Shown here in pieces: positions 8,340 to 16,662 of a stretch of 64,000 nucleotides of DNA. The stretch is taken from the NCBI RefSeq assembly GCF_004114375.1, contig NZ_CP034692.1, positions 806,001 to 870,000 of the forward strand, given 5' to 3'. The position numbers and the translations under genes were made by a program. Each line of letters begins with the position of its first letter. The first letter of the stretch is position 1. The stretch is from Halorubrum sp. BOL3-1 (GTDB taxonomy: Archaea > Halobacteriota > Halobacteria > Halobacteriales > Haloferacaceae). The notes beneath the pieces are model-generated. The model saw only the letters and a list, made by a program, of their open reading frames with translations. It was not told the origin of the DNA and searched no databases.

Positions 8340-8738
8340 ATGCTCGACGCGGCGCTCGCGACGACCGAGACCGACGACGGCGTGGCGCTCTCGCTACGGA
8401 TCGAAAACGGTGGGTCGGACCCGGTCACGCTCGACTTCCGGACCGGCCAGCGCGCGGAGTTCACCGCGTACCCGGCGGGCGAGTCCGGTGACGGGACGGG
8501 AGACGCCCCGACCGACGGCGACTCGCCCGGTCGCGACTCGGTCGACTCGGTCTGGCGGTACGGCGCGGGCCGGATGTTCACACAGGCGCTCGCCAGCGAG
8601 ACGCTCGCGCCGGGCGAGTCGGTCGAATACGAGGGGACGTGGCGAGACCCGCCCGCGGGGACCTACCGGACCGTCGGCGAGGCGACGGTGACGGACCGCG
8701 ACGTGCGCGCGGAGACGACCGTCGTCGTGGAGCCCTGA
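8340..8738 (+). CDS. BsuPI-domain (intracellular proteinase inhibitor-like) protein
   Basis: 132 residues, all-beta. The pattern LSLRIENGGSDPVTLDF, then VWRYGAGRMFTQ and LAPGESVEYEGTW with PPAGTY matches the BsuPI (PF12690) immunoglobulin-like domain, named for a Bacillus proteinase inhibitor. There is no signal peptide, so it is probably cytosolic. A Gly/Asp-rich loop (about 48-65) is inserted between strands. ATG at 8340 is the only sensible start. It is divergent from the DUF2797 gene. Confidence 0.75.
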   Translation: MLDAALATTETDDGVALSLRIENGGSDPVTLDFRTGQRAEFTAYPAGESGDGTGDAPTDGDSPGRDSVDSVWRYGAGRMFTQALASETLAPGESVEYEGTWRDPPAGTYRTVGEATVTDRDVRAETTVVVEP

Positions 8739-8740
8739 AT

Positions 8741-8747
8741 TTATAAG
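8741..8747 (+). promoter_or_regulatory. TATA box of the 8772 gene
   Basis: TTATAAG is centred about 28 bases before the ATG at 8772, directly after the stop of the BsuPI gene. This spacing predicts a leaderless transcript. Confidence 0.6.
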
Positions 8748-8771
8748 TATCGTGCGACGCGGCCTCTCGGT

Positions 8772-9221
8772 ATGCGCACGGCAGCCCTCCCACCGGTCGT
8801 CGCCGCGGTCGTCGCGCTCGCGGTCAGCGGAATCAGGCGGCTCTCGGCGCTCCTCCTCGAATCGTCCGTCTCGCTCCGGCCGGCCGAGCGACTCACGACG
8901 TACGTCATGAGCGGTCGGTTCGCCGGCTTCCTCCTGATTTACGGCCTCCTGTTCGGCGTCGCGTTCGCGGCCGGCCGGCGGGACTCGGACGTCTCCGCGA
9001 CGTCGACCGCACTGGCGACGGGCGCGAGCGCGACCGTCGCGTTCCTCGTCGGGTCGGCCGCCGTCCTCTCGTATCTCTCCGCGGACCGCAGCGTGGTCGT
9101 CACCGTCGTCTTCGCGCTCGGCGCGGCGCTCGGCGTCGGGGTCCAGTTGACGGTCGTCGCGTACGCGGGCGTCGCGCTCGGCGGCGAGCGCCGCGACGAG
9201 TCGAATCCGGCCGCGGCCTGA
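8772..9221 (+). CDS. membrane protein, unknown function
   Basis: 149 residues. The first 20 residues are hydrophobic (possible signal anchor), and three further hydrophobic segments lie near 50-70, 80-105 and 112-137. No conserved catalytic residues are visible. The TATA box 28 bases upstream supports the ATG. It is convergent with menD, whose stop is only 29 bases away. Confidence 0.7.
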   Translation: MRTAALPPVVAAVVALAVSGIRRLSALLLESSVSLRPAERLTTYVMSGRFAGFLLIYGLLFGVAFAAGRRDSDVSATSTALATGASATVAFLVGSAAVLSYLSADRSVVVTVVFALGAALGVGVQLTVVAYAGVALGGERRDESNPAAA

Positions 9222-9250
9222 CTCCTACTCGGCCGACTCCGGACTGACCC

Positions 9251-11185
9251 TTACTCGCCTGCCCCGTCGCCGTGGACCCCGCGCTCGACCGCGGCCGCCA
9301 GTCGCTCGCGCGTTCGGTGGCTGGACTCGGCGTCGGTCTCGACCTCGATCAGGTGCGACCCCGCCGCCTCGTGGGCGCGGGAGACGGCGGCGCCGACGTC
9401 GTCCGCGACCGCCGCCGCGCGCTCCGCCGGGTCCTCGCCGCGGTCCGCGACCGCGTCGGGACGCGCGTCGATCCGGGCGTAGTCGAGACCGTACAGCTCC
9501 GAGAGCGGCTCGAACGCCAGTCCGTGCGGCGTCTTGAACGACTCGGTAAACGGCGGTTCGAACGCCTCGATCGGGAGCTCGTGGAAGATGCCGCCGCCGT
9601 CGTTGTTGATCGTCACAATCGTCGCGTCGACGTCGCAGCGGTCGATCGCGAGCAGACCGTTCGCGTCGTGGTACGTGGCGAGGTCACCGACGACGAGCGT
9701 GAGATCGTCGGTCGTTCCGGCGCCCGCGCCGAGCGCGCTGGAGACGACGCCGTCGATGCCGGAGACCCCGCGGTTCCCGAGCGCGGTGACGTTCGCGGTC
9801 GTCGGCCCGACGAACCGGTCGAGGTCGCGGACGGGCATCGAGTTGGAGACGAAGAGCGTCGCGGGGTCGGGCAGCGCGTTCGCGACCGCGCGAAGCGCGT
9901 CGCCCTCGTGGAAGCCGGCGGGCGGGGAGCCGGCATCCGCGGGCACGTCAGCGTCGACGTCGCCCCCTCCGAGCTTCCGAGCGTGAACCGCCTCCGCGAT
10001 CCGGTCCGCCTCCTCCCACTGCGCGCGCCAGTCCGGGTTCCCGCTTCCGCCCGCGACGAGCCGCGAGAGGCGGGCACAGAGCCGACTCGGCTCGGCGACG
10101 ACGAGGTCGGTCGCGGCGAACTCCGCCTCGCGCCAGCGCCCGGCGGGGTCGACCTGGTACTGGTCGGCGTCCGTCCCGGCGAGGTACTTCCGGAGCCGCT
10201 TCGAGGTCGGTGAGGCGCCGAGTCGGAGGACGGCGTCGGGATCGGCCCAACCGTCGCCCGGAGCGTCGCCGCCGCCGTCGCCGCCGCCGCCGTCCGCGTC
10301 CGCTCCGCCGCCGGCGAGGTCGGCCGAGAGGTACGCGTCGTAGGCGCCGACGACGGGAGCGACGCGCGTGTGCCCCCCGTACCGAAGCCCCGAGAGCGGG
10401 TCGGCCAGCACGGGGAACCCGGTCGCGTGCGCGAGCGCCGTGACCGACTCCGGGTCGATCCCCGGCGGGTCGGCGGGACCGGCGACGATCAGTCCGCGGT
10501 CCGCGTCGCTCAGGGCGGTCGCGAGCGCGCGCAGCCCGTCGTCTCCCGGCTCGGGGGAACCGGGCGTCACGTCGACGTAGGGACCGTCGCGCCCGCGCTC
10601 GGCCGCCGCCGGGAGGTCGTCGGGCACGTCGCCCGGGACCGGGGTCGGCTCCAGCGGCTTCTCGAACGGGACGTTGAGGTGAACCGGTCCCTGATCTGCG
10701 CCCTCGGCAGCCGCGACGGCGCGCGCGACAGTGGTGCGTAGCGAGCGGAGCGCCCGGTCGTCCGCGGCCGGCTCGGGGAGGTCCTTGTAGTACCGGACCG
10801 CGTCGCCGTACAGCTTCTCCTGATCCGCGGTCTGGTTCGCGCCCGAGTCGCGCAGCTCGGGCGGCCGGTCGGCGGTGAGCGCGAGGAGGGGGACCCGGGC
10901 GTTGCTCGCCTCCATCACGGCCGGGTGGTAGTTGGCGGCGGCGGTGCCCGAGGTGCAGATCAGCGGCGTCACGCGGCCGGTCCTGCGGGCGCGTCCGAGC
11001 GCGAAGTACGCGGCGGAGCGCTCGTCGAGCTGGGAGAACACGCGGAGTTCGTCGTGGCCCGCGGCGGCGACGGTCAGCGGCGTCGAGCGGCTGCCCGGCG
11101 AGACGACGACGGCGTCGACGCCCGCGGCGGCGAGCTCGTCGACGAGCGCGGTCGCCCACAGGACGTTCCGGTTCGGCGCGGTCAT
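9251..11185 (-). CDS. menD: MenD, SEPHCHC synthase
   Basis: 644 residues. It catalyses the ThDP-dependent joining of 2-oxoglutarate and isochorismate in menaquinone synthesis. The N-terminal Pyr domain begins NVLWATALVDELAAAGVDAVVVSPGSRSTP in style, with LICTSGTAAANYHP and LTADRPPELRDSGANQT. The C-terminal PP domain has GNRGVSGIDG and the metal-binding stretch VVGDLATYHDANGL with NNDGGGIF. It is longer than bacterial MenD (about 550) because of acidic Gly/Asp insertions near 290-310. Only a DUF5830-like gene is upstream, so no other men gene adjoins it. Confidence 0.93.
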   Translation of the reverse strand: MTAPNRNVLWATALVDELAAAGVDAVVVSPGSRSTPLTVAAAGHDELRVFSQLDERSAAYFALGRARRTGRVTPLICTSGTAAANYHPAVMEASNARVPLLALTADRPPELRDSGANQTADQEKLYGDAVRYYKDLPEPAADDRALRSLRTTVARAVAAAEGADQGPVHLNVPFEKPLEPTPVPGDVPDDLPAAAERGRDGPYVDVTPGSPEPGDDGLRALATALSDADRGLIVAGPADPPGIDPESVTALAHATGFPVLADPLSGLRYGGHTRVAPVVGAYDAYLSADLAGGGADADGGGGDGGGDAPGDGWADPDAVLRLGASPTSKRLRKYLAGTDADQYQVDPAGRWREAEFAATDLVVAEPSRLCARLSRLVAGGSGNPDWRAQWEEADRIAEAVHARKLGGGDVDADVPADAGSPPAGFHEGDALRAVANALPDPATLFVSNSMPVRDLDRFVGPTTANVTALGNRGVSGIDGVVSSALGAGAGTTDDLTLVVGDLATYHDANGLLAIDRCDVDATIVTINNDGGGIFHELPIEAFEPPFTESFKTPHGLAFEPLSELYGLDYARIDARPDAVADRGEDPAERAAAVADDVGAAVSRAHEAAGSHLIEVETDAESSHRTRERLAAAVERGVHGDGAGE

Positions 11186-11263
11186 TACCGCCGCTTCGGT
11201 CTCCGGCGTAAATACTCCGGCGGGTTCGGTCGGGCGGTCGTCCGCGTCCGGCGCCCTCGGGTC

Positions 11264-11650
11264 TCACTCCGACTCGGCTTCTCGTCCCGTCACCTTCCGG
11301 ATACACGAGGAGCCGAACGGCCCGAGTTCGCCGGCGTCCAGCTCGACGAAGTGGCCGGTGGAGATGGCGGCACCGCACCGTCGACACTCGAAGTCGCCCT
11401 CGCGGGCGACGACCTGACTGTCGTACTCGACGTACGTCCCGCCCCGGCGGACCCGGAGTCGGGCGCCGTCGCGGTCGATGACGCCCCGCTTCTCGGCGGC
11501 GTCGAGGATATCGCGCGTGAGCGCCGGGCTGGTCGTGATCGTCTCGATCCGGTCGACGGCCGCGGCGAGGTCGAGCGCCTCGAACTCGAGGTGTGCCAGC
11601 AGCTCGACGCCGAGCTCCAGCTTCTCCTCGCGGGTCGACGGCTCACTCAC
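11264..11650 (-). CDS. small helical/zinc-finger protein (DUF5830-like)
   Basis: 128 residues. The first 60 are helical and resemble a winged-helix fold (LTRDILDAAEKRGVIDRDG). The C-terminal third has C89xxC92, H100 and C116 (FECRRCGAAISTGHF, SSCIRK), a likely zinc site. I recognise the pattern as a haloarchaeal family often labelled DUF5830; function unknown. It lies 78 bases upstream of menD on the same strand, so co-transcription is possible. Confidence 0.7.
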   Translation of the reverse strand: MSEPSTREEKLELGVELLAHLEFEALDLAAAVDRIETITTSPALTRDILDAAEKRGVIDRDGARLRVRRGGTYVEYDSQVVAREGDFECRRCGAAISTGHFVELDAGELGPFGSSCIRKVTGREAESE

Positions 11651-11774
11651 GGCCGGCGAGACGGTGCGATCCCTCTTAAGTCGGCTGGATAGCGACCGGG
11701 CTTCGGACCGAACTTTCGGCCGGACCGCGCTCGCGGACCAGTAGATTCACGTCCGCCGGCCGACACGTCGGGGC

Positions 11775-12140
11775 GTGAGCCGATCTCGCGACCGGTCTCG
11801 GCGTCGCCCCGCCTACCGCAGCCGCCCGAACGAGTTCTACTGGCTGTGGATCGCGGCGACCGTAACGTACGGCGTCGGTGATCTCGTCTCCACGATCGCG
11901 TTCCTTCGGTACGTCCCGACCGTCGAGGAAGCGAATCCGGTCGTGGCGTTCTCGCTCGAGTCGTTCGGTCTCTCGGGACTCGTCGCGCTGAAGATCGCCG
12001 TCTACCTGGTCATGCTCTGGATCAGCGTTGAGGGCGCGCGCGAGGGCGACGGCCTGCTGTACTACTTCCCACCGGTACTGCTCACGGCGACGGGGACGTA
12101 CCTCACCGCGAGCAACGTGCGGCTGCTGTGGATCGCCTGA
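11775..12140 (+). CDS. small membrane protein, 3-4 TM
   Basis: 121 residues with a basic N-terminus (RSRDRSRRRP) then helices at about 22-42, 58-85 and 92-118. Motifs VGDLVST and EEANPV resemble DUF5658-type membrane proteins; that link is weak. The start is GTG at 11775, about 5 residues before the Arg-rich stretch. It is divergent from the 11264-11650 gene. Confidence 0.65.
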   Translation: MSRSRDRSRRRPAYRSRPNEFYWLWIAATVTYGVGDLVSTIAFLRYVPTVEEANPVVAFSLESFGLSGLVALKIAVYLVMLWISVEGAREGDGLLYYFPPVLLTATGTYLTASNVRLLWIA

Positions 12141-12235
12141 GCGGCGACGCCGACGCTCCCTGTCTCGGTCTCCGTTGAGCCCCGAACGTGTTCGCGCCGT
12201 TCGACATGCGTCCGTAGCGTCGACGCCGAGTCACG

Positions 12236-12910
12236 ATGTCCGAACTCGACGTCAGGGAGATCCCGCCGAACGAGCGACACGACCGGATTCACGACGTCGA
12301 CGACCCGGAACCGGGAGAGTCGCTCACGATAGTCAACGACCACGACCCGAAGCCGCTCTACTACGAGCTGTCGGCGGAGGTCCCCGCGTTCGACGACGAG
12401 GCCTGCGCGGTCGAGCGCGAGGGGCCGGAGCGGTTCGTGGCCGAACTGCCGAAGGCGGCGACGGGGTCCGAGCCGGAAACCGTCCGGATCGACGACCTCA
12501 ACGGCGAGCCGCACGCGCGGGCGTTCCCCGGCAGCGAGCCGAAGACCGTCCGGCCCTCGCTGTCGGCGGGCGAGGACGTCGCGGAACACGACCACCCCGA
12601 CAGGACGGTCCTGTTCCACGCGCTGGAGGGGTCCTTCGACGTCGCCCTCGACGGCGAGGACTACCGCGTCGAGACGCTCGGCGGCGACGACGTCCTGATC
12701 CAGTACAACGACCGGACGCCGCAGTTCCTCTTCCCGCGGCTCGACGACCGCGGGTTCGCGCACGCCGCGGTCGAGACCGACGAGACCGACGCGGTCGTCA
12801 CCGCGGTCTGGCCGGCCGACGGTGAGGCCGGCGTTTCGACCGGTGACGGAGGGGGCTCGGGAGGTCCCGACGCGACCGACCCGGCCTCGGACAGCGCGTC
12901 GAACCCCTAA
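12236..12910 (+). CDS. DUF2249-cupin fusion protein
   Basis: 224 residues, soluble. Residues 1-75 match DUF2249 (LDVREIPPNERHDRI, then GESLTIVNDHDPKPLYYEL), a family found near nitrogen-oxide and respiratory genes. Residues about 100-190 look like a cupin barrel (AEHDHPDRTVLFHALEGS, with two His two residues apart), which may bind a metal. The C-terminus is a Gly/Ser/Asp-rich tail. No respiratory gene adjoins it here. Start at ATG 12236. Confidence 0.75.
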   Translation: MSELDVREIPPNERHDRIHDVDDPEPGESLTIVNDHDPKPLYYELSAEVPAFDDEACAVEREGPERFVAELPKAATGSEPETVRIDDLNGEPHARAFPGSEPKTVRPSLSAGEDVAEHDHPDRTVLFHALEGSFDVALDGEDYRVETLGGDDVLIQYNDRTPQFLFPRLDDRGFAHAAVETDETDAVVTAVWPADGEAGVSTGDGGGSGGPDATDPASDSASNP

Positions 12911-13013
12911 TAGGGAGGGCGTCGTACAACGCTTCCCGTGGTAGGTGTTTCGCGATCTCAAGGCCGGATCAGTCGTCAGAACGCGTCTGTTTATAAACCG
13001 CTGAGCGAGGCGA

Positions 13014-13342
13014 AGGCCACCGAAGCCCCGGCCGATCGGCCGTACGTGACGGTGAGAACTCATAAACTGCCGACCGACACGAACACCACCGAAGCCCCAG
13101 CCGCGAGGCGGGCGCACGCTCGCTGTAGTCCTCAGTCGCTCACTGCGTTCGCTCCTTGCGGTCCTTGTGTCGCCCCCGACGTCCTCGCGGCTGCCCCTTC
13201 GAATCCCGCCCCGCACAGCAACCACACCTCATACCTCCCCAGCCTCGTCGCTGACGGCCGTCGCTCCGCTCCGGCCGCCAGCGACTCCCTCGCGCGACGC
13301 CGCTCGGCCGCAAGGCGGCCTCGCAGGCGCGCGCCACCGCAC
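13014..13342 (+). repeat. dispersed hairpin-rich element, copy A
   Basis: About 330 bp non-coding, one of four related copies in this window. Ordered blocks: CACCGAAGCCCCGGCCGA with the 14-base palindrome CGGCCGATCGGCCG (13029-13042); GTGAGAACTCATAAAC (13051-13066); CGACACGAACACCACCGAAG then GCCCCAGCCGCGAGG; an internal segment closed by CCTCGCGGCT; CTTCGAATCCCGCCCCGCAC; ACCTCCCCAGCCTCGTC; a stem TCGCTG...CAGCGA; and GGCGCGCGCCACCGCAC at the end. The rest of the 12911-13541 gap (both flanks) shows no gene. Confidence 0.85.
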
Positions 13343-13541
13343 CCCCGGTGGGTCGTCTTTCCTGCGACAATACGCGATTCGTGGCCCCGGTGTGCGAACG
13401 CTTCTATGACTCGTTTTGGTCTACCCCGTCGATTCCGGTCGTCGAACACCGACCCGATCGGCCGGTCCCGCCCGGCGAGAGGGCAGGGGAACACGTTCGG
13501 GAACGCCCCCGAGCGGATCGGGATCGTAACCGGAGGTGAGG

Positions 13542-14401
13542 ATGTTCGACGACATCGACACGGACCGGCGGCCTTTGGTCCTCGTCTGGGAGGTCACGCA
13601 GGCCTGCGGGCTGGCGTGTCGGCGCTGCCGCGCCGACGCTCGGCCGCACCGGCACCCCGACGAGCTGACGACCGCGGAGGGGAAGCGACTGCTCGGGGAC
13701 GCGGCCGAGTTCGGGGACGGCCAGCTCGTCGTCCTCTCCGGCGGCGGCGACCCGCTCGCCCGCGACGACCTCGTGGGGCTGGTCGCGCACGGCGACGACC
13801 TGGGCCTCCGGATGACGGTCACGCCGAGCGGGACGCGGTCCTCTGGAGCGTCTTCTTCCTCGTCCCGGTCGGCCGGGGCCGCGTCCTCAACCCGGTCTCC
13901 CCGGAGCGCGCCGAGGCGGTCATGACGTGGCTCCACGAGGTGTCCGACGAGGAGCGGTTCGGCGTCAAGACCACGGAGGCGCCCTTCTACCGGCGCGTCG
14001 GGATCGAACGCGCGACCGAGGGCGAGACGGACGGAGCCGCGAAGCGCCGCGGCGGGATCACGGCCGGACGCGGGTTCGCGTTCGTCAGCCACACCGGCGA
14101 GGTGTACCCCTCGGGCTTCCTCCCCGAGTCCGCCGGCGACGTCCGCGAGCGGTCGGTCGTCGACATCTACCGGAACTCGGGCCTGTTCGAGTCGCTCCGG
14201 GACCCCGACGGCTTCGCGGGGAAGTGCGGCGCCTGCGAGTTCCGCCACGTCTGCGGCGGGAGCCGGTCGCGGGCGTACGCCGTTACCGGCGACCCGGCCG
14301 GCAGCGACCCCCTCTGTCCGTACGTCCCCGAGGGGTACGAGGGTCCGCTCCCGGAGCGGCAGCGGGCCGGGGACGCTGAGCGGCCCGGGGCGGCGGACTA
14401 A
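13542..14401 (+). pseudogene. radical SAM/SPASM protein with internal deletion and frameshift
   Basis: The frame from ATG 13542 gives about 97 good residues: VWEVTQACGLACRRCRAD with the CX3CX2C cluster motif, then LSGGGDPLARDD. At about 13824-13838 it passes into another frame, which continues with VLWSVFFLVPVGRGRVLNP to the end, including a SPASM-like Cys set (KCGACEFRHVCGGS, DPLCPY). I recognise TIGR04053-type enzymes of about 370 residues, so about 90 residues are missing. A good ribosome site (GGAGGTGAGG) precedes the start. Intact relatives modify haem or peptides; this copy is probably dead. Confidence 0.8.
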
Positions 14402-14450
14402 CGCCGGATTTAGCTCGGCTCAGCGGGCCGACACCGGGCTCGGCGGCGGT

Positions 14451-16553
14451 TCAGTTCGGTCGTTCGCCGACGAGCGGTTCGACGTCGGCGACGTCGCCGG
14501 CGGGGTCGAACCCGAACGCCGCGGCGTAGAACCCGAGTTCGGCGGCGTGCGCCCGAGCGACGTTGTCCGCGTCGCGGAACCCGTGTCGTTCCTCCGGGAA
14601 CTCCACGTACGCGTACGGCGTCTCGTTCGCGACCAAGGCGTCGATCATCGCCTCGGCCTGGGCGGGCGGGACGACCTCGTCTTCGCCCCCTTGGAGCAAT
14701 AACAGCGGCGCGGCGATCCCCTCGGCGTGCGCGACCGGCGACCGCGCCTCGTAGACGTCGGCCGCGTCGGGGAGGGAGCCGACCAGCCCGTCGAGGTACC
14801 GCGACTCGAACTTGTGCGTCTCCTCGGCCAGCGCGCGGAGGTCGGCGACCCCGTAGTAGCTCGCGCCCGCGTCGAACGCGTCGTGGAACGCGAGCGCGGC
14901 GAGCACCGCGAACCCGCCGGCGCTGCCGCCCGAGATAGCCAACCGGTCCGAGTCGGCGAGCCCCTCCGCGGCGGCGTACCGAGCGGCGTTGACGCAGTCG
15001 AGCACGTCGCGGAGCCCCCACTCCCCTTTCAGCGCCTCGCGGAACGCGCGGCCGTATCCGGTCGATCCGCGGTAGTTCACGGCGAGCACGCCGACGCCGC
15101 GGGTCGTCCAGAACTGGACCGTCGACGACAGCGACGCCTCGGACCGGCTCGTCGGCCCGCCGTGGACCCGGACCAGCAGCGGCGGCGCCGTGTCGCCCGG
15201 CGGCTCGACGTCGGGGTTGTGGGGCGGGTAGTAGTGGGCGTGCGCCGTCGCGTCGTCGGCGCCGACGGCGTCGCCGGTCGGGAAGGCGATCGGTTCCGGC
15301 TCCGAGACGTACGCCGGATCGAGCGCGTCGTCGTCGGCCTCCCGGAGCCGCGTCGTCGCTCCGCCGTCACTGCCCTGAGACCGCCACTCGACGACCGCGC
15401 TCGGGGCGTCGGTCCGGTGGCCGGCGAAGACCACGCGCTCGCCGTCGGAGCGGATCGACGCGGGTCGGAACGAGGTGTACGGGAGGCCCGGGTCCGTCAT
15501 GTCGCCGGTCTCCGGGTCGAGCAGCCGGAGGCTCGGCTCCCCGGATTCGGTGGCCAGCGTCGCGATCCGCCCGTCGTCGCGGAACGCGAACGTCGACACA
15601 CCGAGGGTCCACATCGGCACGCCGAACGCGATCGGCGCTTCGTGGATGTTCTCCGCGTCGGCGGCGGTCGGAAGCGCGGCGTCGCCGGCTCCGCGGTCAG
15701 CCCCGGCGCCGTCGCCGGCTCCGGCCCGGAACCGGTAGATGTTCCACCACCCGGTTCGGTCGTCGGCCGCGTGGAGGACGCCGTCCGGCGACCACTTGGG
15801 CGAGACGACCGACTCGTCGGGACCGCCGGCGACGACGCGCTCCCTCCGGAGGTCCCCCGCCTCGTCGACCGCCGCGACGACGAGTTCGGTGCCGTCCCAC
15901 GGCATATTCGGGTGGTCCCAGCGCAGGTACGCGAGCCGGTCGTCGTCCGGCGCGGGGCGCGGCGCGGCGTAGAAGTCGCTGCCCCCGGCGACGACGACCG
16001 GGTCCGCGACGGCGCCGCCGCCGTCCGCGTTCTCCGACGGTTCCGGGGAGAGGCGGAGTCGGATTAACTCGTTCCGGGGGTCCCCGTCGGTCACCGGGCC
16101 CGCGTGGCGCTCGCGGACGGCGTAGACCGTCTCGCCGTCCGGAGCCACGCGCATGTCGGCGTACCGGTGAGCCATCGGCTCCGGCGGGGCCGGCGTGACC
16201 GGCGTCGGCTCGGCGTCCCCGTCGACCGCGCTGCCGTCCGCGGGGAGCCGGTAGAGCCGTTGGTCGTCCATGTTTGCGGCGAGGACCGTTCCGTCGGTAA
16301 CGAGGAAGTCGCCGCCGCCGTACTGGTGAACCAGCGTCCGCACGTCGACGTCCGCCGGCGTGACCTCGGTCGGCCGGGCGGCGGGGTCGTCGGTCGGGAG
16401 GCGACAGACGACGCCGCGGCCCCCCTCGGAGGGACGGCGTTCGAGCCAGTACACGTGGTCGCCGTCGGTCGTGACGGACGCGAACGACCTCGCGTCGGCG
16501 GCGACGTCTTCCGGGGCGACCGGCGAAGGCCACTCGCCGTAGGGTGTCGGCAT
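14451..16553 (-). CDS. S9 family serine peptidase (prolyl-oligopeptidase type)
   Basis: 700 residues, no signal peptide, so cytosolic. The N-terminal 400 residues form a beta-propeller that limits substrate size. The C-terminal alpha/beta-hydrolase has the nucleophile in ISGGSAGG (S544), the acid in QGGEDEVVPP (D625) and the base in EERHGF (H657). Another family mark is HGGPTSRSE near the oxyanion region. It probably cleaves short peptides (acylaminoacyl or dipeptidyl type). It is followed downstream by the radical-SAM pseudogene on the opposite strand. Confidence 0.92.
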   Translation of the reverse strand: MPTPYGEWPSPVAPEDVAADARSFASVTTDGDHVYWLERRPSEGGRGVVCRLPTDDPAARPTEVTPADVDVRTLVHQYGGGDFLVTDGTVLAANMDDQRLYRLPADGSAVDGDAEPTPVTPAPPEPMAHRYADMRVAPDGETVYAVRERHAGPVTDGDPRNELIRLRLSPEPSENADGGGAVADPVVVAGGSDFYAAPRPAPDDDRLAYLRWDHPNMPWDGTELVVAAVDEAGDLRRERVVAGGPDESVVSPKWSPDGVLHAADDRTGWWNIYRFRAGAGDGAGADRGAGDAALPTAADAENIHEAPIAFGVPMWTLGVSTFAFRDDGRIATLATESGEPSLRLLDPETGDMTDPGLPYTSFRPASIRSDGERVVFAGHRTDAPSAVVEWRSQGSDGGATTRLREADDDALDPAYVSEPEPIAFPTGDAVGADDATAHAHYYPPHNPDVEPPGDTAPPLLVRVHGGPTSRSEASLSSTVQFWTTRGVGVLAVNYRGSTGYGRAFREALKGEWGLRDVLDCVNAARYAAAEGLADSDRLAISGGSAGGFAVLAALAFHDAFDAGASYYGVADLRALAEETHKFESRYLDGLVGSLPDAADVYEARSPVAHAEGIAAPLLLLQGGEDEVVPPAQAEAMIDALVANETPYAYVEFPEERHGFRDADNVARAHAAELGFYAAAFGFDPAGDVADVEPLVGERPN

Positions 16554-16662
16554 GAGATCGACGGGTGCCGCGAGCCAGTTAAGTTCACCTCCGCCGGAGG
16601 GTCGTCCGACGGACTCGACCCCGCGGTCGGCCCGGGGGAGCCGCCACCGCAGCCGTCCGGCC

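Noticed and set aside
9948-11387. Arg-rich 479-codon minus frame within menD
   Set aside because: Out of frame with clear MenD motifs; composition is that of a shadow.
11264-11692. Plus-strand frame covering the zinc-finger gene
   Set aside because: The minus-strand reading has CxxC and His motifs and sensible composition, so the plus frame is a shadow.
13183-13220. Possible tRNA at repeat copy A because of TTCGAATCC
   Set aside because: No acceptor, D-arm or anticodon arm can be drawn around it; only a T-arm-like block.
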